Origin: Chryseobacterium sp.
GTDB lineage: Bacteria > Bacteroidota > Bacteroidia > Flavobacteriales > Weeksellaceae
Direction of reading: 5' to 3'
NCBI GenBank assembly: GCA_003852805.1
Contig: RDDY01000384.1
Span: forward strand, 1 to 5,587
Length of the DNA: 5,587 nucleotides
The notes under the pieces are model-generated. The model was not told the DNA's origin. It worked only from the letters and a program-made list of their open reading frames with translations, and ran no database searches. Of the stretch, positions 1-5,587 are shown in pieces (position 1 is the stretch's first letter; every line of letters starts with the position of its first letter). The position numbers and the translations under genes were made by a program.

Positions 1-136
1 CCGACACCTTGGTGCCTAATTCGGGTTTTACGCCATTGACCGTGATTCGGCCTTCTTCCAAAAGCTTATCGGCAGCGCGACGCGAACAGTAACCGCTTTC
101 GGACAAAAACTTATTGATACGGATTTTTTCTGCCAT
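1..136 (-). CDS. S4-domain RNA pseudouridine synthase, RluB/RluF-like (N-terminal 45 residues only)
   Basis: Only the N-terminus is present; the gene runs off the left edge. Translating the minus strand from the ATG at 136 gives [20 protein letters not shown], followed by AADKLLEEGRITVNG and PELGTKVS. This is a clear S4 RNA-binding fold: the I-R-I-N-K-F-L helix, the C-S-R-R turn, and the E-G-R-I-T-V-N-G strand. The S4 domain leads the RsuA/RluB/RluF pseudouridine synthases, which convert a specific uridine in rRNA to pseudouridine in the cytoplasm. The C-S-R-R-x-A-D-K-L form suits that group better than Hsp15 or the S4 domain of ribosomal protein S4. The catalytic domain lies outside the window, so a stand-alone S4 protein cannot be excluded. 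The start codon shares one base with the truB stop (TGATG), which implies translational coupling and supports this start. No separate promoter is visible. Confidence 0.75.
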   Translation of the reverse strand, partial: MAEKIRINKFLSESGYCSRRAADKLLEEGRITVNGVKPELGTKVS

Positions 137-837
137 CACTTTTCTTTTGGGCCGAAACGGAAATCATCGTTGAGGTAAGTCTCGGATGCCTCTTCAATTT
201 TATAGTCGCCAATCTTGGTTCTGCGCAGCGCGGTTAAATAAGCGCCCACGGCCAATTCCTGCCCGATATCGTGCGCCAAGGAACGGATGTAAGTTCCTTT
301 CGAGCAACCGACCGTAAAACGGACGAACGGCAGTTGTATCTCGATTTCGTCGATGAAGAAAATCACCGTTTTCCTGCTTTTGATCTCTACCTCCTTTCCC
401 GCTCGTGCCAAGTCGTAAGCGCGTTTGCCGTCCACTTTTATCGCGGAATAAATCGGCGGGGTTTGTTCTATTTCCCCTACAAATCTCGACAAAGCTTCTT
501 TGATGTCTGCTTCTGTCAGATGCAAAATCGCTGTCGGAAGAATCTCGGGTTTCTCAGTATCGTAACTTTCGGTTTGTACACCCAGTTTGATTTCTGCTCT
601 GTACTCTTTCGGTGCATCCTGAATCTCAGGAATCTGCTTGGTGGCTTTCCCGGTGCAGACAATCAACAAACCTGTGGCGCGCGGATCCAAAGTTCCTGCA
701 TGCCCGATTTTCACCTTTTTTAAATCGAACTCGCGTCTGAGTTTGAACTTTATTTTGTTTACCGCTTGAAAAGAAGTCCAGTCCAGCGGTTTGTCCACCA
801 AAAGTATTTGGCCGTTCAAGATGTCGTCTGCCGTCAT
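136..837 (-). CDS. truB: tRNA pseudouridine(55) synthase TruB, short form without PUA domain
   Basis: TruB makes the universal pseudouridine 55 in the T-loop of tRNA and is a cytoplasmic enzyme. The 233-residue protein carries the family motifs in order: KPLDWTSF at 16-23, [14 protein letters not shown] at 45-58 with the expected catalytic aspartate D51, [19 protein letters not shown] at 127-145, the [10 protein letters not shown] segment at 178-187, and LRRTKIG at 204-210. Proteobacterial TruB is about 310 residues and ends in a PUA-type RNA-binding domain. Here the protein stops soon after the catalytic core, as is usual for Bacteroidota, so I do not regard it as truncated. The ATG at 837 overlaps the uppP stop by four bases (ATGA), and the stop shares one base with the next gene. 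The gene is therefore embedded in the minus-strand operon and probably depends on the upstream promoter. Identification is firm. Confidence 0.96.
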   Translation of the reverse strand: MTADDILNGQILLVDKPLDWTSFQAVNKIKFKLRREFDLKKVKIGHAGTLDPRATGLLIVCTGKATKQIPEIQDAPKEYRAEIKLGVQTESYDTEKPEILPTAILHLTEADIKEALSRFVGEIEQTPPIYSAIKVDGKRAYDLARAGKEVEIKSRKTVIFFIDEIEIQLPFVRFTVGCSKGTYIRSLAHDIGQELAVGAYLTALRRTKIGDYKIEEASETYLNDDFRFGPKEK

Positions 838-1700
838 TTTTTTATCATGGCCACGGTTGACTCTGCCTGGCCGTCAGCTTTCTTCGGAGAATTATAAAAA
901 TAAACGAGCAAAGCAATCCCGACCACAATTCGGTACCAGCCCCACATTCTGAAACCGTAACGGTTGAGCAGCGCGATGAACGATTTGATGGCAAGCAACG
1001 CAACCCCAAAGGCTACAATATTCCCCACAACAAACACGAAGAGATTGTCACCCGACGCCAACAACATTTCATAACCTCTCTGCTGCACAGCATCTCCCAA
1101 GCCCCATTTCTTTATGAACAAGGAATAAAGCGTGACGGCCAGCATGGTGGGCACCGCCAAGAAAAATGAGAATTCGGCAGCGGCTTGGCGCGAGAGTTTC
1201 TGCGTCATACCGCCAATGATGGACGCTGCACTGCGCGAGGTGCCCGGCATCATGGCAAGGCATTGCCAAAAACCGATAATCAGCGCTTTTTTTACCGAGA
1301 TTTGTTTCTCATCCAAAACGGTCGGGTTCTTGAACCATTTATCTACGAACAGCAACACGATTCCACCCAAAACCAAAACAGTGGAAATAGCAATCTGATT
1401 GCCCAGCACCGCTTCAATTTTGTCGTCGAACAATTTACCTAAAACCAATGCAGGTATGACAGCTATCGCAAGCTTTTTATAAAATTGAAAATTGGTCGGG
1501 TCCAAGAATTTCTTCCAGTAAGCGACCACCACGGCCAAGATGGCACCGAACTGAATGGACACCTGAAACATTTTGAAAAACTCGGTCTCCTCCATTCCCA
1601 GCAAACTCGCGGCAAAACCCATGTGGGCTGTAGAAGACACAGGCAGAAACTCGGTAAGGCCTTCTACAATGGCGACGATAATCGCATCTATTAAATCCAT
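834..1700 (-). CDS. uppP: Undecaprenyl-diphosphate phosphatase UppP (BacA family)
   Basis: UppP is an integral membrane enzyme that dephosphorylates undecaprenyl diphosphate, recycling the lipid carrier for peptidoglycan and other envelope polymers. Overproduction of the family is linked to bacitracin resistance. From the ATG at 1700 the protein has 288 residues, close to the usual 265-285. The first signature, E-G-L-T-E-F-L-P-V-S-S-T-A-H, lies at 13-26 and holds the conserved acidic residues E13 and E17, the two serines and H26. The second, PGTSRSA, lies at 152-158 with S155 and R156. Several hydrophobic segments follow to about 270, then a polar tail rich in Lys, Ala and Gln. A TTG directly before the ATG (at 1703) would add one residue; I prefer the ATG. 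No Shine-Dalgarno sequence is seen in the 15-base AT-rich spacer after the DUF3098 gene. The stop overlaps truB by four bases. Confidence 0.96.
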   Translation of the reverse strand: MDLIDAIIVAIVEGLTEFLPVSSTAHMGFAASLLGMEETEFFKMFQVSIQFGAILAVVVAYWKKFLDPTNFQFYKKLAIAVIPALVLGKLFDDKIEAVLGNQIAISTVLVLGGIVLLFVDKWFKNPTVLDEKQISVKKALIIGFWQCLAMMPGTSRSAASIIGGMTQKLSRQAAAEFSFFLAVPTMLAVTLYSLFIKKWGLGDAVQQRGYEMLLASGDNLFVFVVGNIVAFGVALLAIKSFIALLNRYGFRMWGWYRIVVGIALLVYFYNSPKKADGQAESTVAMIKK

Positions 1701-1715
1701 CAAATAAAAATATGA

Positions 1716-2024
1716 TTATTGCTGAATCTTGCCGCGTTTCATAATGGCAAACACCTGCACCACAAATCCCGCAACTACCAACAACGGCGCAATGCGAACA
1801 CGGACAATGGAGAAGATGCCGTCATTCCAGTAGGTGGGGTCCCATGTGCCGTCGGGCCGAGTATTGGCATCGGGGCCCATCATCAAGAAGAAGCCGATGA
1901 CCAACAAACCGAGACCGATCAGCATCAGACGATAGTTCTGCTTGCCGAAATAAAAAGGTTCGGTTTTCTTTTCCGGCACAGACGGACGTGTCGCGTTGTA
2001 TTGCCTTTGCGATTTCTTGCTCAT
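1716..2024 (-). CDS. DUF3098 small two-helix membrane protein of unknown function
   Basis: This 102-residue protein matches my memory of the DUF3098 family, which is found in Bacteroidota and has no known function. The N-terminal 25 residues are polar and basic (SKKSQRQYNATRPSVPEKK). A first membrane helix spans about 31-49 (from YRLMLIGLGLL), and a second spans about 76-95 (IAPLLVVAGFVVQVFAIM). Between them is a short, probably conserved loop with D-P-T-Y-W-N-D-G-I-F-S at 62-72. The tail is short and basic (KRGKIQQ). By the positive-inside rule both termini should face the cytoplasm, leaving the loop with its aspartates and tryptophans outside; this is inference. The ATG lies one base after the ftsX stop (TAAGATG) and uppP follows after 15 bases. 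The position suggests a role in the envelope or in division, perhaps with FtsX, but nothing in the sequence proves it. Confidence 0.88.
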   Translation of the reverse strand: MSKKSQRQYNATRPSVPEKKTEPFYFGKQNYRLMLIGLGLLVIGFFLMMGPDANTRPDGTWDPTYWNDGIFSIVRVRIAPLLVVAGFVVQVFAIMKRGKIQQ

Positions 2025-2025
2025 C

Positions 2026-2925
2026 TTAGCTGTAATATAAATCGTCTATTTTACTTCTGAGGAAACGCCACGTAGCGAAGATGGTGCTGAGAACCGTAAT
2101 CAGTATCCCGACCGCAAGGACACCCAAGACCAACCAAACAAACTTGGTATTGTCCGAAATGAACACTGAACCTATTTCTCTTGTAAAATAATACCAACCT
2201 GCAAAGAGTACGGCCATGCCCAGAACGGCACCGATCAAACCGAGAACCACCGCCTCCAGAATGAAAGGCTTCAGAATGAAACTGCGGCGCGCACCCACCA
2301 GCTGCATGGTTTTTATGGTAAAACGTTTGGAGAAAACTTTCAGGCGAATGGAGTTGTTGATAAGAACGATGGCAACAACCAGGAAAATAAGCGAGAACGC
2401 CAAAATCCATGTAAGAATGCGGTTCAGGCTATTGTACACCTGGCTCACGAGCGTGCTGTCATTCTTCACCTCGCTAACGCCTTTGACGGCTGCAATCTGC
2501 GTTTTGACGCTGTCCATTTTTGCAGGATCCACATATTGTGGCTGAAGCGTAACCTCTACCGACGGCGGGAAAATATTCTCCTCGAACAGAGCGTCGGTAT
2601 CTATACCTAAATCTCGGCGTGCAATCTTGGACGCTTCCTCTCTTGTGATGAAGCGGGCTTTCTTCACAAACGGCAGCATCTGAATTTCGTGGAAAGTTTC
2701 CTGCTGAAGCTTGGCGATTTTTGCAGTGTCTTTCACGTCAAGATGCTCGTCAAAGTAAGCTTCCATCACCAGCTGTTCTTTGATATAATCCGAGTATTTC
2801 TGAGCATTGATGAGGATCAAACCAAACAGGCCGATCAGAAACAGCACCAGCGCGATACTGATGACCACAGTGATATTGCTGGAGCGCAGCCTTCGTCTGT
2901 TGAAATCATCTGCAGATTTAGCCAT
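2026..2925 (-). CDS. ftsX: Cell division protein FtsX (permease-like component of FtsEX)
   Basis: FtsX is the membrane partner of the ATPase FtsE. In well-studied bacteria the complex activates peptidoglycan hydrolases at the division septum. This 299-residue protein has the full family layout: a basic cytoplasmic N-terminus (FNRRRLRSSN), a first membrane helix at about 18-40, a periplasmic domain at about 41-167, a second helix at about 168-190, a cytoplasmic loop with the conserved-type segment FSKRFTIKTMQLVGARRSF at 198-216, and helices three and four at about 222-248 and 262-285. The periplasmic part includes the F-V-K-K-A-R-F-I-T-R-E-E-A stretch at 86-98, typical of the FtsX extracellular domain. 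The ATG at 2925 is the first gene after the divergent region, so this is probably the first gene of the minus-strand operon. No ftsE lies next to it in this window. A short A/G-rich stretch precedes the start, but there is no strong Shine-Dalgarno sequence. Confidence 0.95.
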   Translation of the reverse strand: MAKSADDFNRRRLRSSNITVVISIALVLFLIGLFGLILINAQKYSDYIKEQLVMEAYFDEHLDVKDTAKIAKLQQETFHEIQMLPFVKKARFITREEASKIARRDLGIDTDALFEENIFPPSVEVTLQPQYVDPAKMDSVKTQIAAVKGVSEVKNDSTLVSQVYNSLNRILTWILAFSLIFLVVAIVLINNSIRLKVFSKRFTIKTMQLVGARRSFILKPFILEAVVLGLIGAVLGMAVLFAGWYYFTREIGSVFISDNTKFVWLVLGVLAVGILITVLSTIFATWRFLRSKIDDLYYS

Positions 2926-3039
2926 AAAGAGGAAATTTTCGGCTAAAATAGAAAAAAACTTCCGAAATTAGCGGCCCCGTCGGATATTATTGCTGCGGCA
3001 ACACGACCCAAACGCAACCCGAAAAAACGAATTTCTCAA
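2926..3039. promoter_or_regulatory. Divergent ftsX / rsmA intergenic region, probable bidirectional promoter
   Basis: This 114-base AT-rich stretch separates two divergent, operon-leading genes and is the only sizeable non-coding DNA in the window, so both promoters should lie here. The Bacteroidota consensus is TAnnTTTG at -7 with a TTG-type -33 element. The best matches each have one mismatch: TATTTTAG on the minus strand (2943-2950, 18 bases before the ftsX ATG) and TATTATTG on the plus strand (2985-2992, about 47 bases before the rsmA start). Neither has a convincing -33 partner. The assignment rests mainly on gene orientation. No riboswitch-like or strong hairpin structure was seen. Confidence 0.45.
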
Positions 3040-3828
3040 TTGAAGGTAACAGCCAAAAAACATCTCGGACAACATTTTCTCACAGACGAAAACATCGCCT
3101 CCAAAATTGCCTCCGGACTTTCCGGTGAAGGATATCACGATGTTTTGGAAGTCGGTCCCGGGATGGGCGTGCTTACCAAATATCTCTTGCAACGAGAATC
3201 ATCCGTTTACGTTGCCGAGATCGACACCGAATCGGTGACTTATCTGGAGGAACATTACCCCGAATTGAAACAGCGGATTTTGGGAGACTTCCTAAAGTTG
3301 GATTTGCAAAAGCATTTCACAGGGAATGTCGCCGTCATCGGAAATTTCCCGTACAACATCAGCTCACAGATTCTCTTCAAAATCATAGACAATTACGAGC
3401 AGATTCCGGAGATGACGGGGATGTTCCAGAAAGAGGTGGCAGAGCGTACGGCCGCTGTGCCGCGTACAAAAGATTACGGAATTCTCTCCGTCATGGTGCA
3501 GGCGTATTACGATGTCAAATATCTGTTTACGGTTCATGAAAATGTGTTCAATCCACCGCCCAAGGTAAAGTCGGGCGTTATACGATTGACGCGAAATCCG
3601 AAATGTGGCCTGTCAGGAAACGAGAGGCTTTTCAAACAGATCGTGAAAGCAGGTTTCGGACAGCGGAGGAAAACTTTGCGCAATTCGCTGAAAGCGATGA
3701 ACCCGCCCGATATTATCAAAGAACACGACTTTATGAACAAGCGTGCGGAAGAACTCAGCGTTGCTGATTTTATTGAATTTGCACAGCTCTGGAAAACAGA
3801 ACTGCAAAAAGAAGAAAAAGGAAATTGA
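3040..3828 (+). CDS. rsmA: 16S rRNA (adenine1518-N6/adenine1519-N6)-dimethyltransferase RsmA
   Basis: RsmA (KsgA) uses S-adenosylmethionine to dimethylate two adjacent adenines in the 3'-terminal hairpin of 16S rRNA, a late step and checkpoint in 30S subunit assembly. The 262-residue protein is of normal length. It begins with the hallmark HLGQHFL at 8-14, followed by the SAM-binding motif [10 protein letters not shown] at 37-46, the acidic E60-I-D at the end of the second strand, the catalytic motif NFPYNIS at 102-108 (the family usually has N-L/F-P-Y-N-I-S/T), and [15 protein letters not shown] at 169-183. The C-terminal helical domain includes [12 protein letters not shown] at 206-217. The start is TTG. 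The reading frame is open for some 90 bases upstream but contains no ATG or GTG, and TTG places the conserved N-terminus exactly, so I accept it. The stop codon overlaps the start of mgtE by four bases. Confidence 0.96.
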   Translation: MKVTAKKHLGQHFLTDENIASKIASGLSGEGYHDVLEVGPGMGVLTKYLLQRESSVYVAEIDTESVTYLEEHYPELKQRILGDFLKLDLQKHFTGNVAVIGNFPYNISSQILFKIIDNYEQIPEMTGMFQKEVAERTAAVPRTKDYGILSVMVQAYYDVKYLFTVHENVFNPPPKVKSGVIRLTRNPKCGLSGNERLFKQIVKAGFGQRRKTLRNSLKAMNPPDIIKEHDFMNKRAEELSVADFIEFAQLWKTELQKEEKGN

Positions 3829-5174
3829 TTACAGAGACAGACTTTTCGGCCTTGCTTCGTCAGGCCGTTGAAGAACGCAACGGACCCGCCACCGCAGAAG
3901 CCGTGACGCATCTGCATGCGGCAGACATCGCCCATATCTTTAATGATTTGGACGACGACAGCCAGCTGTATCTGTACGAGATATTGAGCAACGAGACCGC
4001 TGCCGAGGTCTTGTTGGACATCGATGCAGATGAGCGGCGCAACTTCCTGAATACGCTCTCTGCAAAGGAAATTGCCGAAGACATCATCATAGAGATGGAT
4101 TCCGATGATGCAGCGGACATCATGGCCGAACTGCCCGAGAACCGTCAGGATCAGATCATTGCGCACTTGGATGATGAGGAACACGCACGAAGCATTGTAG
4201 ATCTGATGCGTTACGGCGACGATGTGGCGGGAGGACTGATGGGTACCGAAATGGTGACGGTCAACCAAAATCTGTCCATCATTTCGGCGGTAAAAGAAAT
4301 GCGCAAACAAGCCGAAGAAATGGACGAGGTCTACTCCATTTATGTGGTGGACGATTCCAACAAGCTGCTCGGCATTCTCAGCCTGAAAAAACTGTTGACC
4401 ACGTCTTCATCCACCAAGGTGTCGGAGGTCTACAACTCGAAACTCGTCAGCGTGCGCGACACCTCCTCGGCGTCTGAAGTGGCTCAGCTGATTCAAAAAT
4501 ATGATTTATATGAAGTCCCTGTGGTCGACGCCCGTGGCGAATTGGTAGGAAAAATCACCGTTGACGACGTGCTCGATTATATCACCGAGGAAGCCGAGAA
4601 AGACTACCAATTGGCGTCGGGTATCTCCAGCGATGTCGATGCGTCGGATAACATCTTCTCGCTGACAAAGGCACGACTCCCGTGGTTGTTCATCGGCATG
4701 GTGGGCGGCTTGGTAGGCTCGCGTGTGCTGCAAAGCAATGAAGAATCACTGCAAGCCATTCCTGCACTGATGTTCTTCGTGCCGTTGATTGCCGCTACTG
4801 CAGGAAACATCGGGGTTCAAGCTTCCGCCATCATTGTTCAGGGTTTGGCCAGCAATACCTTAGGCAAGGATGTTTTTAAAACTTTGGTAAAAGAAGTCAG
4901 CGTCTCGGCGGCATCGGGACTTATCCTTGCATTGATTATTTTAGGCTTCAATCTGCTCATCAACCACAACGAACTGTTGGTCTCGGCCACTATCTCGATT
5001 TCCTTGTTGACGGTAATATTGATTGCAGCCGTCATCGGCACTTTGGTTCCTTTGATTTTGAAGCGCAACAATATCGACCCGGCCATTGCCACCGGTCCGT
5101 TTATTACGACATCCAATGATATTATGGGCGTGTTTATTTATTTCACAATCGCCAAGGTAATGTTGCACATTTGA
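3825..5174 (+). CDS. mgtE: Magnesium transporter MgtE (CBS-domain Mg2+ channel)
   Basis: MgtE is an inner-membrane, Mg2+-gated channel for Mg2+ uptake; cytosolic Mg2+ binds its N and CBS domains and closes the pore. The 449-residue protein has the complete architecture: an acidic helical N domain at about 20-130, CBS 1 at about 138-195 (after the [11 protein letters not shown] linker), CBS 2 at about 200-258 ([19 protein letters not shown] at 227-245), a connecting helix at about 260-282, and a five-helix membrane domain to the C-terminus. In the pore region, AGNIGVQAS lies at 326-334 and [18 protein letters not shown] at 418-435. D432 corresponds by position and context to the Mg2+-coordinating aspartate of the Thermus MgtE selectivity filter. 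The start is a TTG overlapping the rsmA stop (TTGA). The next in-frame ATG would remove much of the N domain, so TTG is preferred. A purine-rich AAAAGGAAA precedes it but sits too close for a classical ribosome site. Confidence 0.95.
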   Translation: MITETDFSALLRQAVEERNGPATAEAVTHLHAADIAHIFNDLDDDSQLYLYEILSNETAAEVLLDIDADERRNFLNTLSAKEIAEDIIIEMDSDDAADIMAELPENRQDQIIAHLDDEEHARSIVDLMRYGDDVAGGLMGTEMVTVNQNLSIISAVKEMRKQAEEMDEVYSIYVVDDSNKLLGILSLKKLLTTSSSTKVSEVYNSKLVSVRDTSSASEVAQLIQKYDLYEVPVVDARGELVGKITVDDVLDYITEEAEKDYQLASGISSDVDASDNIFSLTKARLPWLFIGMVGGLVGSRVLQSNEESLQAIPALMFFVPLIAATAGNIGVQASAIIVQGLASNTLGKDVFKTLVKEVSVSAASGLILALIILGFNLLINHNELLVSATISISLLTVILIAAVIGTLVPLILKRNNIDPAIATGPFITTSNDIMGVFIYFTIAKVMLHI

Positions 5175-5176
5175 CT

Positions 5177-5587
5177 TTATTTGATGCGCATCATGGTTAC
5201 CAAGGCCGTCGCCGCGTGCAGTTCATCTCCATCGACGGAAACGGCAAAAACATCGGTGCGCACCGTGCAGATTCTTTTGCCGCCTTTCAGTACTTCGGAT
5301 TTGGACAATAAAAATTCGCCCGCGGCGGGACGCAGATAGTTTACCTTCAACTCCACCGTTACCACATAAGCATCGTCTTCATAATGGCTGACGGCTGCGT
5401 ATCCGGATGACGCATCTACCAATGAGGCGATGATGGCTCCGTTGAAAATTCCGTTTCGGCGCGTCATGATTTTTTGTTTCGGCACCCGTATCGAGAGTTT
5501 TCCTTTTTCAACCGTTTCCAGCTCCGCACGGAAAAACTGCAACAGCTCGGACCTTTCAAAACTTCTCTCCAACAACAGTCGTTTCTC
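5177..5587 (-). CDS. PaaI-like hot-dog fold thioesterase (5' end outside the window)
   Basis: PaaI-type thioesterases hydrolyse acyl-CoA thioesters as hot-dog-fold oligomers in the cytoplasm; the substrate here is unknown. The visible part is a single hot-dog domain. The long central helix region reads NGIFNGAIIASLVDASSGYAA in two adjoining parts, NGIFNG then AIIASLVDASSGYAA, with the helix aspartate of the family present. It is followed by VTVELKVNYLRPAAG, a strand pattern typical of PaaI proteins, and the final strand ATALVTMMRIK. The family usually has H-G where this protein has N-G, twice. An in-frame TTG at 5575 could start a 132-residue protein, but the frame stays open to the right edge (E-K-R-L-L before it) and no Shine-Dalgarno sequence can be judged, so the true start probably lies beyond 5587. 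The gene converges on mgtE with two bases between the stop codons. Confidence 0.82.
   Translation of the reverse strand, partial: EKRLLLERSFERSELLQFFRAELETVEKGKLSIRVPKQKIMTRRNGIFNGAIIASLVDASSGYAAVSHYEDDAYVVTVELKVNYLRPAAGEFLLSKSEVLKGGKRICTVRTDVFAVSVDGDELHAATALVTMMRIK

Noticed and set aside
271..723. A 150-codon plus-strand open frame opposite truB.
   Set aside because: It is antisense to a well-supported truB, its composition is unlike a normal protein (many Cys, Phe, Arg), and it shows no motif.
1701..1703. TTG start for uppP one codon before the ATG.
   Set aside because: The ATG at 1700 is the stronger start codon, no ribosome site favours the TTG, and the conserved first motif is unaffected either way.
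2937..2967. Possible stem TTTCGG / CCGAAA in the ftsX-rsmA intergenic region.
   Set aside because: Only six pairs with a 19-base loop and no associated T-run or known regulatory motif; this is expected by chance in AT-rich DNA.
2990..3001. Short hairpin TTGC-TGCG-GCAA upstream of rsmA.
   Set aside because: A four-pair stem is too weak to call a terminator, attenuator or operator.
3534..4310. A 258-codon open frame on the minus strand, antisense to the rsmA-mgtE junction.
   Set aside because: It lies wholly opposite two genes with complete conserved motifs, its translation is rich in Cys, His and Phe with no recognisable domain, and it has no regulatory context. It is a by-product of codon usage on the other strand.
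5573..5575. TTG as the true start of the thioesterase gene.
   Set aside because: The frame stays open to the window edge with plausible helix-forming residues (E-K-R-L-L), so the gene is more likely cut by the window than started by a TTG here. It remains possible.

Overview
The window is ordinary housekeeping sequence from a Bacteroidota bacterium, most likely of the class Flavobacteriia. The assignment rests on a DUF3098 protein (a family I know from Bacteroidota) placed between ftsX and uppP, the short PUA-less form of TruB, the RsmA N-terminus ([14 protein letters not shown]), and the lack of convincing Shine-Dalgarno sequences before most starts. By eye the base composition looks fairly balanced, which would be high for many flavobacteria. 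I do not name a genus.

Left part (1-2925, minus strand): five tightly packed genes read right to left as ftsX, a DUF3098 membrane protein, uppP, truB and the start of an S4-domain protein that is probably a 23S rRNA pseudouridine synthase of the RluB/RluF type. Most junctions are 1- to 4-base overlaps or a 1-base gap. Only the DUF3098-uppP junction has a real spacer, of 15 bases. This looks like one operon joining envelope growth and division (FtsX, UppP) with RNA modification (TruB, RluF-like).

Centre (2926-3039): a 114-base divergent intergenic region, the only sizeable non-coding stretch. It should hold the promoters for both directions, but only weak matches to the Bacteroidota -7 element can be seen.

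Right part (3040-5174, plus strand): rsmA (16S rRNA dimethyladenosine transferase) and mgtE (Mg2+ channel) overlap by four bases in a TTGA junction, and both appear to start with TTG. From the right edge, a PaaI-like hot-dog thioesterase on the minus strand converges on mgtE with only two bases between the stop codons. Its 5' end is outside the window.

I found no mobile element, CRISPR array, RNA gene, integration site or clear intrinsic terminator, and no sign of a novel multi-gene system. The points most worth a second look are the uncharacterised DUF3098 gene in an envelope operon, the rsmA-mgtE coupling, and asparagines where the thioesterase family usually has histidines.
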